A stretch of DNA of 9,998 nucleotides from assembly GCA_002696025.1 (NCBI GenBank), contig NZQU01000048.1:1-9998 (forward strand), given 5' to 3'. A program made the translations under genes and the position numbers. The stretch is from Crocinitomicaceae bacterium (GTDB lineage Bacteria > Bacteroidota > Bacteroidia > Flavobacteriales_D > Crocinitomicaceae). The notes under the pieces are model-generated. The model did no database searches, was not told the DNA's origin, and saw nothing but the letters and a program-made list of their open reading frames with translations. Every line of letters starts with the position of its first letter. Position 1 is the first letter of the stretch. Of the stretch, positions 1 to 8,000 are shown piece by piece.

Positions 1-591
1 CATTTGGATTCCATTTTCTTTTATCAACTTTCTAAGATTAATTAATGCATAACGCATTCTACCAAGAGCAGTATTGATACTTACCTCTTCAATATTAGCA
101 ATCTCCTTAAAAGATAAATCTTTGAAAATTCTCATATTAAGTATTCTTTTTTGAGAATCTGGAAGATAGTTAACCAATTCAACCATCTGAGACAATCTTT
201 CTTTGTTAGTAATTTGATCTTCAATATTTGGATTTTGAGAGGAAAGAGTATGAAAAATATTAAAGTCTTCATTTAAGGAAGAAGATTCTGAAACGAAAGA
301 AGTACGTGAAGCTTTACGGAAATAATCAATCACCAAATTATGAGATATTCTCATTGCCCATGGCAAGAACTTACCTTCCTCATTATAGGAACCTGACTTT
401 ATAGTTTTGATAACTTTGATAAAGGCTTCCTGAAAAATATCTTCAGCTAAATCTTTATTTCTGACTTTAGACAAAATAAATCTAAATATTCTGTCTTTGT
501 ATCTATAAAGCAAGGTTGCAAAAGCATCTTCGTTGCCTTTTTTATACAGAGATATTAATTGGGAATCTTCAAGAGATTTAATCGCATGCAT
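1..591 (-). CDS. ECF-type RNA polymerase sigma-70 factor (3' end outside window)
   Basis: This is an extracytoplasmic-function sigma factor that directs RNA polymerase to a set of stress or envelope genes; its targets cannot be read from sequence. The minus-strand frame opens with ATG at 591 (MHAIKSLEDSQLISLYKKGN) and stays open for 197 codons to the window edge with no stop. Since such proteins are usually about 190-200 residues, only a few codons are probably missing. Sigma region 2 spans roughly residues 24-93, with the core-binding and -10 recognition stretch around DLAEDIFQEAFIKVIK and FLPWAMRISHNLVIDYFRK. Region 4 spans about 132-190 and carries the helix-turn-helix FKEIANIEEVSINTALGRMR. 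Regions 1.1 and 3 are absent, as expected for ECF factors. No anti-sigma gene lies upstream; one could lie beyond the left edge. It has its own promoter at 665-695 and no Shine-Dalgarno, which is usual in this phylum. Confidence 0.93.
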   Translation of the reverse strand, partial: MHAIKSLEDSQLISLYKKGNEDAFATLLYRYKDRIFRFILSKVRNKDLAEDIFQEAFIKVIKTIKSGSYNEEGKFLPWAMRISHNLVIDYFRKASRTSFVSESSSLNEDFNIFHTLSSQNPNIEDQITNKERLSQMVELVNYLPDSQKRILNMRIFKDLSFKEIANIEEVSINTALGRMRYALINLRKLIKENGIQM

Positions 592-664
592 AGGTATTCG
601 TTTTAGTAAATAATTTAACGTAATACTATAGCAATAGGCGATTAATTTAATGGTTAATAATATT

Positions 665-695
665 CAAATATAGACTATTCATCTTTAATTACAAA
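665..695 (-). promoter_or_regulatory. Bacteroidota-type promoter for the ECF sigma gene
   Basis: On the minus strand a TTTG (-33 element) at 692-695 is followed after exactly 19 nt by TATATTTG at 665-672. This matches the Bacteroidota housekeeping consensus TTTG / TAnnTTTG at the expected spacing. Transcription would begin near 658-660, giving a leader of about 65 nt before the ATG at 591. The promoter lies in the 137-bp gap after the WYL gene, so the sigma factor is probably transcribed separately from the four genes upstream. Motif and spacing are seen directly; activity is inferred. Confidence 0.65.
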
Positions 696-728
696 TTATT
701 TTATTTTGTTTGAGAAAAAAAAATAATA

Positions 729-1748
729 TTAAGATAGTGAATACGACTTATTTAATTGATTGACTCTCTCAATAATTTCTTGACGTAAAGAAACAGGTTC
801 AAGCACCTCAATTTCACCAGAAAAACCAAGAATATTCATAATAAACTCCTCAGCAATAAATATATGCAATTCAAAATACGAGTATTCATCATTTTGCTTA
901 ATTATAAACTGAGAATTATGAAAAGGTTGACTTTTGATATATTTAGATGCAACACTTGAAGCTTTTAAAACCACTTTTTGAGGTTTTGAACCCGAAAAAA
1001 CAGTAATTCCAGTAGCAAACTTGAAATATTCAGAAGCATTAAAGTTATGGTTGAGATCTATTTTATCATTGGCCATATGAACCTCACTCATTCTATCTAA
1101 TGCATAAGTTCTTATTGATTTTTTTTTTGAATCATAAGAAATTAAATACCACCTATTTCGATACTGCTTTAATAACAATGGGGAAACAACTCGATTTGTA
1201 TATGAATTAGAAACAAAGCTTTTATATACAAAAACTAGTTTCATTTGCTTGCATATCGCCTCATAAACAGTACCTAAAAAATCATTCGAACCTTCTGAAA
1301 AAGCAGATTCAAACTGAATTAACTCATTGTTATCTTCAAGTGGTTGTTTTGATTCTACAGCAACTCTATCTACAATTTTATCAATGGCCTGACCAAACTG
1401 CTTAAACATCGAGACATCTCTAAACTGTTTTAGCGTATTAACGGCAAAACTTATAGATTCTAAATCTTCTTGAGATAATGGAGTGTCATTTAAGGAATAG
1501 TTTTCATCAGTATAATAATACCCATGATATTTTCTACTGTATTTAATTGGTGCATCATGCTCCATTTTCATTGCAAACAAATCCTTCTCTATTGTAGAAT
1601 CACAAATATGAGAACCATTGGTTGAACCAAATAAATCCTCCTCACACAACTCTCTAAGCTTTTGTTTACTTGGATACGGATTGTACTTATTTCCTATTGC
1701 CCTGTCTAAAATTCTATATCTAATTAGAGCATTTTTAATATGTGGCAT
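729..1748 (-). CDS. WYL-domain transcriptional regulator
   Basis: This is a cytoplasmic DNA-binding regulator of 339 residues. The N-terminal ~70 residues form a winged-helix-like DNA-binding region (ALIRYRILDRAIGN ... STIEKDLFAMK). Next comes a WYL ligand-sensing domain at about 155-228 with the signature W200-Y201-L202 in NRWYLISYD, followed by LDRMSEV. The C-terminal WCX-type domain covers about 255-335. WYL proteins sense nucleic acids or nucleotides in the characterised cases (for example PafBC and DriD in DNA damage responses), but the ligand here is unknown. Its ATG directly abuts the TAG of the upstream 471-residue gene (TAGATG at 1746-1751), so translation is probably coupled. It is the last gene of the likely four-gene operon and may regulate it. 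A 10-A tract interrupts the WYL domain just after the WYL motif. Confidence 0.9.
   Translation of the reverse strand: MPHIKNALIRYRILDRAIGNKYNPYPSKQKLRELCEEDLFGSTNGSHICDSTIEKDLFAMKMEHDAPIKYSRKYHGYYYTDENYSLNDTPLSQEDLESISFAVNTLKQFRDVSMFKQFGQAIDKIVDRVAVESKQPLEDNNELIQFESAFSEGSNDFLGTVYEAICKQMKLVFVYKSFVSNSYTNRVVSPLLLKQYRNRWYLISYDSKKKSIRTYALDRMSEVHMANDKIDLNHNFNASEYFKFATGITVFSGSKPQKVVLKASSVASKYIKSQPFHNSQFIIKQNDEYSYFELHIFIAEEFIMNILGFSGEIEVLEPVSLRQEIIERVNQLNKSYSLS
1119..1128 (-). repeat. A10 homopolymer tract in the WYL gene
   Basis: Ten consecutive A on the coding (minus) strand cover the end of the S207 codon and K208-K210 of the WYL regulator. It is the longest mononucleotide run I see in the window. 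Losing one A brings a TAA stop into frame two codons past the tract; gaining one brings a TAG within about six codons. Either product would keep the DNA-binding region and WYL motif but lose the C-terminal WCX domain. The tract is seen directly; any role in slippage is inferred. Confidence 0.9.
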
Positions 1749-3164
1749 CTAGGATGTGATTTTTTCTTTGTAACCAAATAATTCATAAAATTTTATTGCT
1801 TTGGCAACTTCAGTTGGAACATCTTCTTCCCAACTTGATGCACCTGCTTTTATTTTACTCAAAACATCATCTGAAAGAATATATAAATACTTTGTATTGT
1901 AGTTATTAAATGCAACTAGTTTATGATTATCCACCATGTAATCAAATAAGCCTTTTAAATTTGGCTCTGTCTGAAAATTTGATAATTCATATAGCTCTCC
2001 GTCTTCTACATTAATTGCAGGATAAACAAATAATTTGACATTATGGCCAAAGCCTGTACCAAAAGCCTGTAATATTCCTCCAGGAAGATTTGAATAAAAA
2101 TTCTCTTCAAAAACATTTGCTAAATTATACACCCCTAAAATAACCCCTAATAATTTGCCTTTTGCTATACCTGACAAATAATCAATCATCTTATAATATT
2201 TAAGATAATTTGTAATCATAACAGTATAACCAAGTGTGCTAAGTAAATCTACTCTATCCATAAAATCTTGATCGGAGATTTTACCATCAGCTGTAAGATC
2301 TTTTAATGTAAGTTCGATAATTACTCTTAAATTATCTTCATCAACTTTATTTTCTTTTAAAAACTGCTCTTTGCCTTGTTCAATCATGTCGATATGAACT
2401 TTTGTAACTGGTCTAAATCGACCTCTCATAAGCAATATATTTTTTTTATACAATGCTGTAGCAGGTTGTAACACTCTTTTAGATAAATCAAACATAGTTG
2501 CATCTGTAATTCCTCTCTTTACAAGATTTAATGCAATTACACGATTGTCAACACTTTCAAAGTCTGGACCGGAAAACCTTAACATATCAATTTCAACTCT
2601 TTCTCGAGGAAGACGCTGAACCAAAGCAGTTAAAAAATCATCTAAATTCTTATAGTTGTAATAACAAGCATGAATTAAGTTAACACCTAATATACCCAAA
2701 GCATCTTGCTGTGCTCTATGACCATTATCATGCATTTTCACATGAATAATTACATCATTTGGTTTGGCAGCAACATCTAATTGAAATCTCATTCCAACCC
2801 AACCTTTCCCTTGATTTGTTTTGTGATAATTTAAAGATTCAACAGTATTGCAAAAGGCAAAAAACTTAGATTCAGTATTTCTACTAGACAACCTGGAAGT
2901 TAAATTTTTGTATTCGATATCCATCATGGTAATCAAACGCTCTTCACATACATATCTTGAAGTTTCTCCATACATGGAATCAGATACTTTCATATCATAC
3001 GCAGAATGCGTATAAGCTATTGTTCCTGAACTACCACCGGCTTTAAAAAAATTTGCGGCAACTTCTTGTCCTGCTCCAATTTCTGCAAAACATCCATAAA
3101 TTTCAGTATTCAAATTTACTTGTAATGCCTTATCTTCTGTAGTTAATCTAATTTTATCACTCAT
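1749..3164 (-). CDS. Conserved protein of unknown function (471 aa)
   Basis: I recognise this as a widespread Bacteroidota-type protein but cannot give it a function. It has no signal peptide or membrane segment, so it is probably cytoplasmic. Visible landmarks are a glycine-rich N-terminal block FAEIGAGQEVAANFFKAGG at about 26-44, followed by SGTIAYTHSAYDM; a His-rich stretch around 141-149 (HVKMHDNGH); GILGVNLIHACYY near 157-169; and RGRFRPVTKVHIDM at 247-260. The last resembles the nucleotidyltransferase motif G-x-F-x-P-x-x-x-x-H, which may be why relatives sometimes carry adenylyltransferase labels. The usual HxGH is not present, so I do not adopt that name. The C-terminal part contains GGILQAFGTGFGHNVKLFVYP (363-382 region) and ends with a conserved-looking SSWEEDVP segment. 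It starts 11 bp after the peroxidase gene, and its TAG stop directly abuts the ATG of the WYL regulator gene. Confidence 0.85.
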   Translation of the reverse strand: MSDKIRLTTEDKALQVNLNTEIYGCFAEIGAGQEVAANFFKAGGSSGTIAYTHSAYDMKVSDSMYGETSRYVCEERLITMMDIEYKNLTSRLSSRNTESKFFAFCNTVESLNYHKTNQGKGWVGMRFQLDVAAKPNDVIIHVKMHDNGHRAQQDALGILGVNLIHACYYNYKNLDDFLTALVQRLPRERVEIDMLRFSGPDFESVDNRVIALNLVKRGITDATMFDLSKRVLQPATALYKKNILLMRGRFRPVTKVHIDMIEQGKEQFLKENKVDEDNLRVIIELTLKDLTADGKISDQDFMDRVDLLSTLGYTVMITNYLKYYKMIDYLSGIAKGKLLGVILGVYNLANVFEENFYSNLPGGILQAFGTGFGHNVKLFVYPAINVEDGELYELSNFQTEPNLKGLFDYMVDNHKLVAFNNYNTKYLYILSDDVLSKIKAGASSWEEDVPTEVAKAIKFYELFGYKEKITS

Positions 3165-3175
3165 ATGCTACAAAA

Positions 3176-4249
3176 TTAATGTGGATTCATAAAGTTAGGA
3201 TTATTTATAAAAGAATCGTCAGATAAAGTTAAAAGAAACTTTTTTAATAAATACTTTTCCTGAGCATCAAGTTGAACACCTCCCTGAGATGAAAATTCAA
3301 TAAGTGGATCTATTGTTGGACTTACGTGTATTCCTGATGAATAATGTTCAATCACTTCATCTAAAGTAGTAAATCTGCCATCGTGCATATATGGAGCTGT
3401 ATATTCAATATTTCTTAAAGTTGGAACCTTAAATTTCCCATTATCATTATTATTTCCTGTAACACCTCCCCTTCCTAAATCAGAAAATGTAGCATCAAGG
3501 CCATTGTTGCTAAACTTTTTTACTCTCATTAATGGTCCATTATGACAATGAAAACAATCGGCACCATTTAAACTTTTGAACAAATCATACCCACCCCATT
3601 CTTCTGTATCAATATTTTGAAGGATTGATTGCTCATATGATGACAATACAATGCCATTTTCATATTTGTACATTACATCATATTTAGAAGTGTATGAAAT
3701 CATTGTTCTAATAAACTGAGCAATTGCTTTAGAAACTTTATTAGAATCAATCCCCCCCTCACCAAAAGCTCTAAAAAATCGATTTCTATATGTCACATCA
3801 CTATTTAATTTGAGAACCGCATCCTTCCATTCTTGATGCATTTCAATTGGATTAGGGACTGGCTCAAGTATTTGTTCTTCTATTGAAGATGCGCGACCAT
3901 CCCAAGTAAAGAAATCATCCCATCCTAAATTAATTAATGCCATTGATTGCCTTGATCCGTATACTCCATCAATTCCAACCGAAAACTGATTTGAATCCGA
4001 AAATGATTTATTGAGAGCATGACAAGATGCACAACTCATTGAGTTATCTCCACTTAATTTTGTTTCATAAAAAAGATAACGACCCAATTCAACACCCTCA
4101 ACAGTCATGGGATTATCAGTAGGTATCTCCATTGGTGGGAAATGAGATGGAATGTCTAAAAAGTATGGTGTAGCTTGATACTCAGCCCTGTCTTTTTTAC
4201 AGGAGAATGTAATAAAAACAATACATATGAATAAAAGTAAAAACCTCAT
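3176..4249 (-). CDS. Di-heme cytochrome c peroxidase, MbnH/MauG-like lipoprotein
   Basis: This is a c-type di-haem enzyme of the bacterial cytochrome c peroxidase/MauG superfamily, exported and lipid-anchored. The signal peptide MRFLLLFICIVFITFSC gives an acylated Cys17. The two haem motifs are C73-A-S-C76-H77 and C232-F-H-C235-H236. FTWDGRASSIEEQ places W116 39 residues after the first haem His, matching the inter-haem Trp of the family, and NPIEMHQE follows. The C-terminal block TLRNIEYTAPYMHDGRF is typical. Twelve residues past PYMHDG is Y303, where classical peroxidases have the methionine ligand of the electron-transfer haem (AVxxMG); tyrosine fits MauG-like chemistry. Length (357 aa) is normal. 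It lies 3 bp downstream of an MbnP-like gene, and this pairing is the main reason to call it MbnH-like, probably modifying that partner rather than only removing peroxide. A G7 tract lies in the codons for E164-G166. Confidence 0.9.
   Translation of the reverse strand: MRFLLLFICIVFITFSCKKDRAEYQATPYFLDIPSHFPPMEIPTDNPMTVEGVELGRYLFYETKLSGDNSMSCASCHALNKSFSDSNQFSVGIDGVYGSRQSMALINLGWDDFFTWDGRASSIEEQILEPVPNPIEMHQEWKDAVLKLNSDVTYRNRFFRAFGEGGIDSNKVSKAIAQFIRTMISYTSKYDVMYKYENGIVLSSYEQSILQNIDTEEWGGYDLFKSLNGADCFHCHNGPLMRVKKFSNNGLDATFSDLGRGGVTGNNNDNGKFKVPTLRNIEYTAPYMHDGRFTTLDEVIEHYSSGIHVSPTIDPLIEFSSQGGVQLDAQEKYLLKKFLLTLSDDSFINNPNFMNPH
3752..3758 (-). repeat. G7 homopolymer tract in the di-heme enzyme gene
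   Basis: Seven consecutive G on the coding strand encode the end of E164 plus G165-G166 in the peroxidase, between the two haem motifs. A run of seven G stands out in such an A/T-rich sequence. A length change would truncate the enzyme before its second haem site. It is short compared with proven phase-variable tracts, so this is only a structural note. Confidence 0.85.
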
Positions 4250-4252
4250 TAA

Positions 4253-4993
4253 TTATTGCGAAATAGATTCAATAAAATTTGAAAAAGCTTTATTTGTTAA
4301 TGTTTCTTGACCTGAAGCACTGTGAGTAATAAACTCATTAGATAAATCTATCTGATAATTGGAACTATTTAAAAATGTTTGCATGTTTAATTTCAAATCA
4401 AAATAGTACTCATGATCTTCAAGAGTTTGCCAATTTATTGAAGAGAAGATTTTTGACCCCAGATACGAATCTGTTCCAACATGGAATGTAAAGTTTTTAT
4501 CAAAAGTCGAAGAAGCACTAGAAATTGTATCCACTTTACCCTCGACACTAATAAAAATATAACCTGGGTTCCAACCCCAGTGCATAGTCCCCGCATTAGA
4601 TATATTTAAAACACTTTCATTTGGGAATGCAGATGGATCACTATGATTTAATGATGAATCTACACCAACTAAAGTAGACAAACTACTGTAATCGATGGGA
4701 TTACCTTGTGAACGAAATAAAAACCTTCCTGTTTCTCTAAAGTCATAAAGTGATGCTTGATTTAAAGTTGAATCTCCATTTTTAATATTTGTAAAAAAAC
4801 ATCTGATATCAGTAAATTTCACCTTGTAACCCTCACTGGTTATATAAGATGAATCAAGATAAAGTGAATCAACACCATAAAAAGGCTGTAAATTAACTGT
4901 TAGGTAATCTAATTCAACTGCTGCTGGTAACGGCTTGTCTTTTTCACAGCTAAATATTAAAAATGAAATAAATATGAATAATAAAAACCTCAT
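4253..4993 (-). CDS. MbnP-like copper-binding lipoprotein
   Basis: This is a predicted lipoprotein of the MbnP family, whose methanotroph members bind copper with the help of a tryptophan converted to kynurenine by the partner MbnH. I start it at the ATG at 4993, giving MRFLLFIFISFLIFSC with acylated Cys16 and 246 residues. An in-frame GTG at 4999 would add only two residues, and the ATG version mirrors the downstream peroxidase's MRFLLLFICIV. Family landmarks are YKVKFTDIRCFFTNI (56-70), HSDPSAFPNES (117-127), the signature M137-H-W-G-W-N-P-G-Y145 followed by IFISVEG, and F170-H-V-G173. W139 and W141 are candidates for oxidation, and H138 and H171 for metal binding. Another His, H224, lies in the C-terminal part. 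It is the first gene of the minus-strand operon, 3 bp ahead of the MbnH-like gene. No methanobactin genes are in view, so its physiological metal and role are inferred. Confidence 0.85.
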   Translation of the reverse strand: MRFLLFIFISFLIFSCEKDKPLPAAVELDYLTVNLQPFYGVDSLYLDSSYITSEGYKVKFTDIRCFFTNIKNGDSTLNQASLYDFRETGRFLFRSQGNPIDYSSLSTLVGVDSSLNHSDPSAFPNESVLNISNAGTMHWGWNPGYIFISVEGKVDTISSASSTFDKNFTFHVGTDSYLGSKIFSSINWQTLEDHEYYFDLKLNMQTFLNSSNYQIDLSNEFITHSASGQETLTNKAFSNFIESISQ

Positions 4994-4998
4994 ACACA

Positions 4999-5006
4999 CA
5001 AATTTA
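4999..5006 (-). promoter_or_regulatory. Possible -7 element of the mbnP-mbnH operon
   Basis: TAAATTTG on the minus strand matches the Bacteroidota -7 consensus TAnnTTTG. It lies only 5 nt before the ATG at 4993, so transcription would start at or next to the start codon and give a nearly leaderless mRNA. No good TTTG -33 element is present 17-23 nt upstream. In A/T-rich DNA the hexamer can occur by chance, so this is tentative. Confidence 0.3.
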
Positions 5007-5065
5007 ATTCATTTTAGAACGAAAATTAAATATATTTATTATCATAGATGTAATTCAACTATAAA

Positions 5066-8000
5066 ATGAATCAATCCAATTTGGAAAAACCTCTTAAAGT
5101 ATACAATGCATCAGCCGGAAGTGGCAAGACGTATCAGCTTGTTCTTCAATTTCTAAGATTGTTGTTAGCAAATAAAAAAGAGCATTCGATAAGTGAAATT
5201 ATTGCCATGACTTTTACGAATAAAGCAGCAAATGAAATGAAGTATAGAATCATTGAATCTATATTCGGCCTTTCTAATTACCCAAATAATATTGATGAAA
5301 CGACTAAGAGTTATATAAAAACATTAAAAAAAATTGATGGATTTACTGAAACAGAAATTACTGAAACAGCAAAAAAACAAATAAAAAAACTATTGCACTC
5401 TTATGAGGAATTTCATGTAATGACAATAGATAAGTTTAATTTAAAACTGATTCGTCAATTTAGTAGAGACCTTGATTTACCTGGTCAATTTGAAGTTATT
5501 TTAGAGGAAAAAGAAATCATAGAACAAAGCATAGACCTTTTGATTAGTAATGTTGGAAATGAAAAGCATAAAGAAAGCACTGAGTTGGTTTATGATTATG
5601 CAAAAAAGAATATTGATGACGGAAAAAGATGGGACATCAGAAATCAGATGATTGATTTTGCTGAAATTTTAAATAAAGAAACATATTTTCCAAAAATTGA
5701 AGAATTAAAACATCAAGAAATTAATGCCAATGACTTTAAAAAATGGAATGATAAGATTAAAAAAATAAATTCCGAATATGAACAGTTAACTACTAATGCA
5801 TTTAATATTTATAATAAATTAAATATTAATGATGATGCCCTTCCAGGAAAAAGCACTGTTGGAAAACAACTTAGAAAAATGGAGCATTATGATAGTCTTG
5901 AACAAGAAATAAATAAAACAACAATAAATAATTGCTCTAAAGAGCCAGGTAAAGGTCGAGTTTTTCCAAAAGAACTTCAAGAGGCAATCGAATTAGCTCA
6001 CAAATACAGAATGGTAAATTTAAGAGCATATGAAATTACAAACCTTCTTAAAAATAATTTTCATAAAGTAGCTTTATTAAGGTTTATATCTGATGAAATA
6101 TCTAATATTAAAAGTGCTGATCAAATTATTCGAATATCTGAATTTAACAAATTGATATCAAAATTAATTCAAGACTCGTCAACACCATATATATATGAGA
6201 GAATAGGAACCAAATACAATCATTTTTTATTGGATGAATTTCAAGACACCTCAAGATTACAATGGTTAAATATGATCCCGTTAATTGAAGAGTCTATTTC
6301 AAATGGAAATACAAATTTCATTGTTGGTGATCCAAAACAGGCAATATACAGATTTAGAAATGGTTTGGCTGAGCAATTTGTTCACCTTCCTAAAATATAC
6401 AATCCTGAAAACCATAGTTATTTAAATGAAAAGTCTAACTTTTTTAAGTTAAATGGGAAAAAAGAAACATTAAAACAAAATCGAAGATCATCTAAATCAA
6501 TTGTAAATTTTAATAATAATTTATTTAAAAAATTGGCTGGAAAACTACCAGATAATTCGAAAGGTTTTTATGATTCTGTTCAACAAGAAACTTATAGGAA
6601 CGAAACTGGATATGTTCACCTTATTTCAAAAGAAACTGAAGATGGAGATTTGATGAAAAAGCAAGTGAATCACATTATCAACTTTATTGAAAGATGTGAA
6701 AAAGATGGATATAAAAGAGGTGATATTTGTATATTAAACAACAACAACTCACCATTAAATTTATGGGGTATTGAATTAATTAAAAAAAACATTCTTGTTG
6801 TTTCGAGTGATTCATTATTTATTAAAAATGAACCTAAAGTTTCTTTGTTTATATCATATCTTAAAAGAAGAGTTAATCCTAAAAATAAAGCTGAGATAAA
6901 ACATTTTGCTTATTTGTTTTTTAAAATAAAGGGAGATCAAAATAAATACTGGACTTATTTTGATGAAGTTTTACAAAACAATAAAAAAAGAAAACGATTC
7001 AATGACAAGCGATTTGTCAATGAAAATTTTATTGCTTACAAAGATTTGTTTTTTGAATATCAAAACATATATGGACTCCTCCAAAAGTTTTATAAATTAA
7101 TGGATTGGAATGAGCTTGAAAATGCATATCTACATCACCTTTCAGACATTGTTTTTAATTATCAAAATGAGAAATCAGGAGACATTCATTCATTTTTAAC
7201 CTATTTTGAAAAAAATGCTGACAAAATGAGTGTTCAAATTCCAGAAACTGAGAATGCTATAAAAATGATGTCAATACATAAATCAAAGGGCTTGCAATTT
7301 CCCATTGTCATTTTACCTAACATTGACTTTTCTATTCAATTGTTTTCATTAAATAAATTTTTACTAAAAATAGATGATGAAATCACACACACAAGTCTTA
7401 AAAAAAACACACAAATTGAAGAACTAAAGAAAGCATATAATGAAGAATCTAATCAAATTTTAACTGATAAAATAAATTTGTTATATGTTGCATTAACAAG
7501 AGCTCAAGATCGAATTTATGGGATTAATTACCACAAAAAAGACCGACTAGGAATAGTTATTCATAACGAAATCGAGCAAGACAAAACACATAAAAAGAAT
7601 GAAGATTCTTACACTTGGGGTAAAGAAATACCTAGAAGCAAAATAAAAGCAAGAAGACAAGAAGATTTCTTTGTGCCATCTCTTCAATCTGACTCACTTT
7701 GGTTCCCAGATATAGCTTTATCAAAAAGAAAAAAAGACAGTTCCCTTATTAAAGAACAAAGATTTGGAAATGCTTTTCATTTGCTAATATCAGAGGTTAA
7801 TTACCCGCGAGATTTAGAAAATAAATTAAACTCATTTGTCCAACTTGGCAAAATTGAAATATGCTTTAAAGAAGAATTAAAAAATAAAGTAAACAGTCTT
7901 TTCAACAATATAGAATATCAAAATTTACTAAAAAAGAACACTAAAATAATTAGCGAGCCTAATATTATTATTGATGGAATTAATATCAAAAGACCAGATA

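Noticed and set aside
2385..2429. Naming the 471-residue protein a nicotinate-nucleotide adenylyltransferase
   Set aside because: Only part of the nucleotidyltransferase signature is present (GRFRPVTKVH, no HxGH). The motif lies mid-protein rather than at the N-terminus, and the length is more than twice that of NadD.
3171..3178. TAATTTTG on the minus strand as an internal promoter for the 471-residue gene
   Set aside because: It fits TAnnTTTG but overlaps the stop codon of the upstream gene and has no TTTG about 19 nt upstream. It would give an almost leaderless transcript, so chance is likely.
4564..4580. Small inverted repeat CTGGG...CCCAG within the MbnP-like gene
   Set aside because: It is a by-product of the conserved W-G-W-N-P codons; with a 7-nt loop and no T tract it is not a terminator.
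4994..4999. GTG at 4999 as the start of the MbnP-like gene
   Set aside because: It adds only two residues before an ATG that gives a leader parallel to the neighbouring lipoprotein, and GTG is the weaker initiator.
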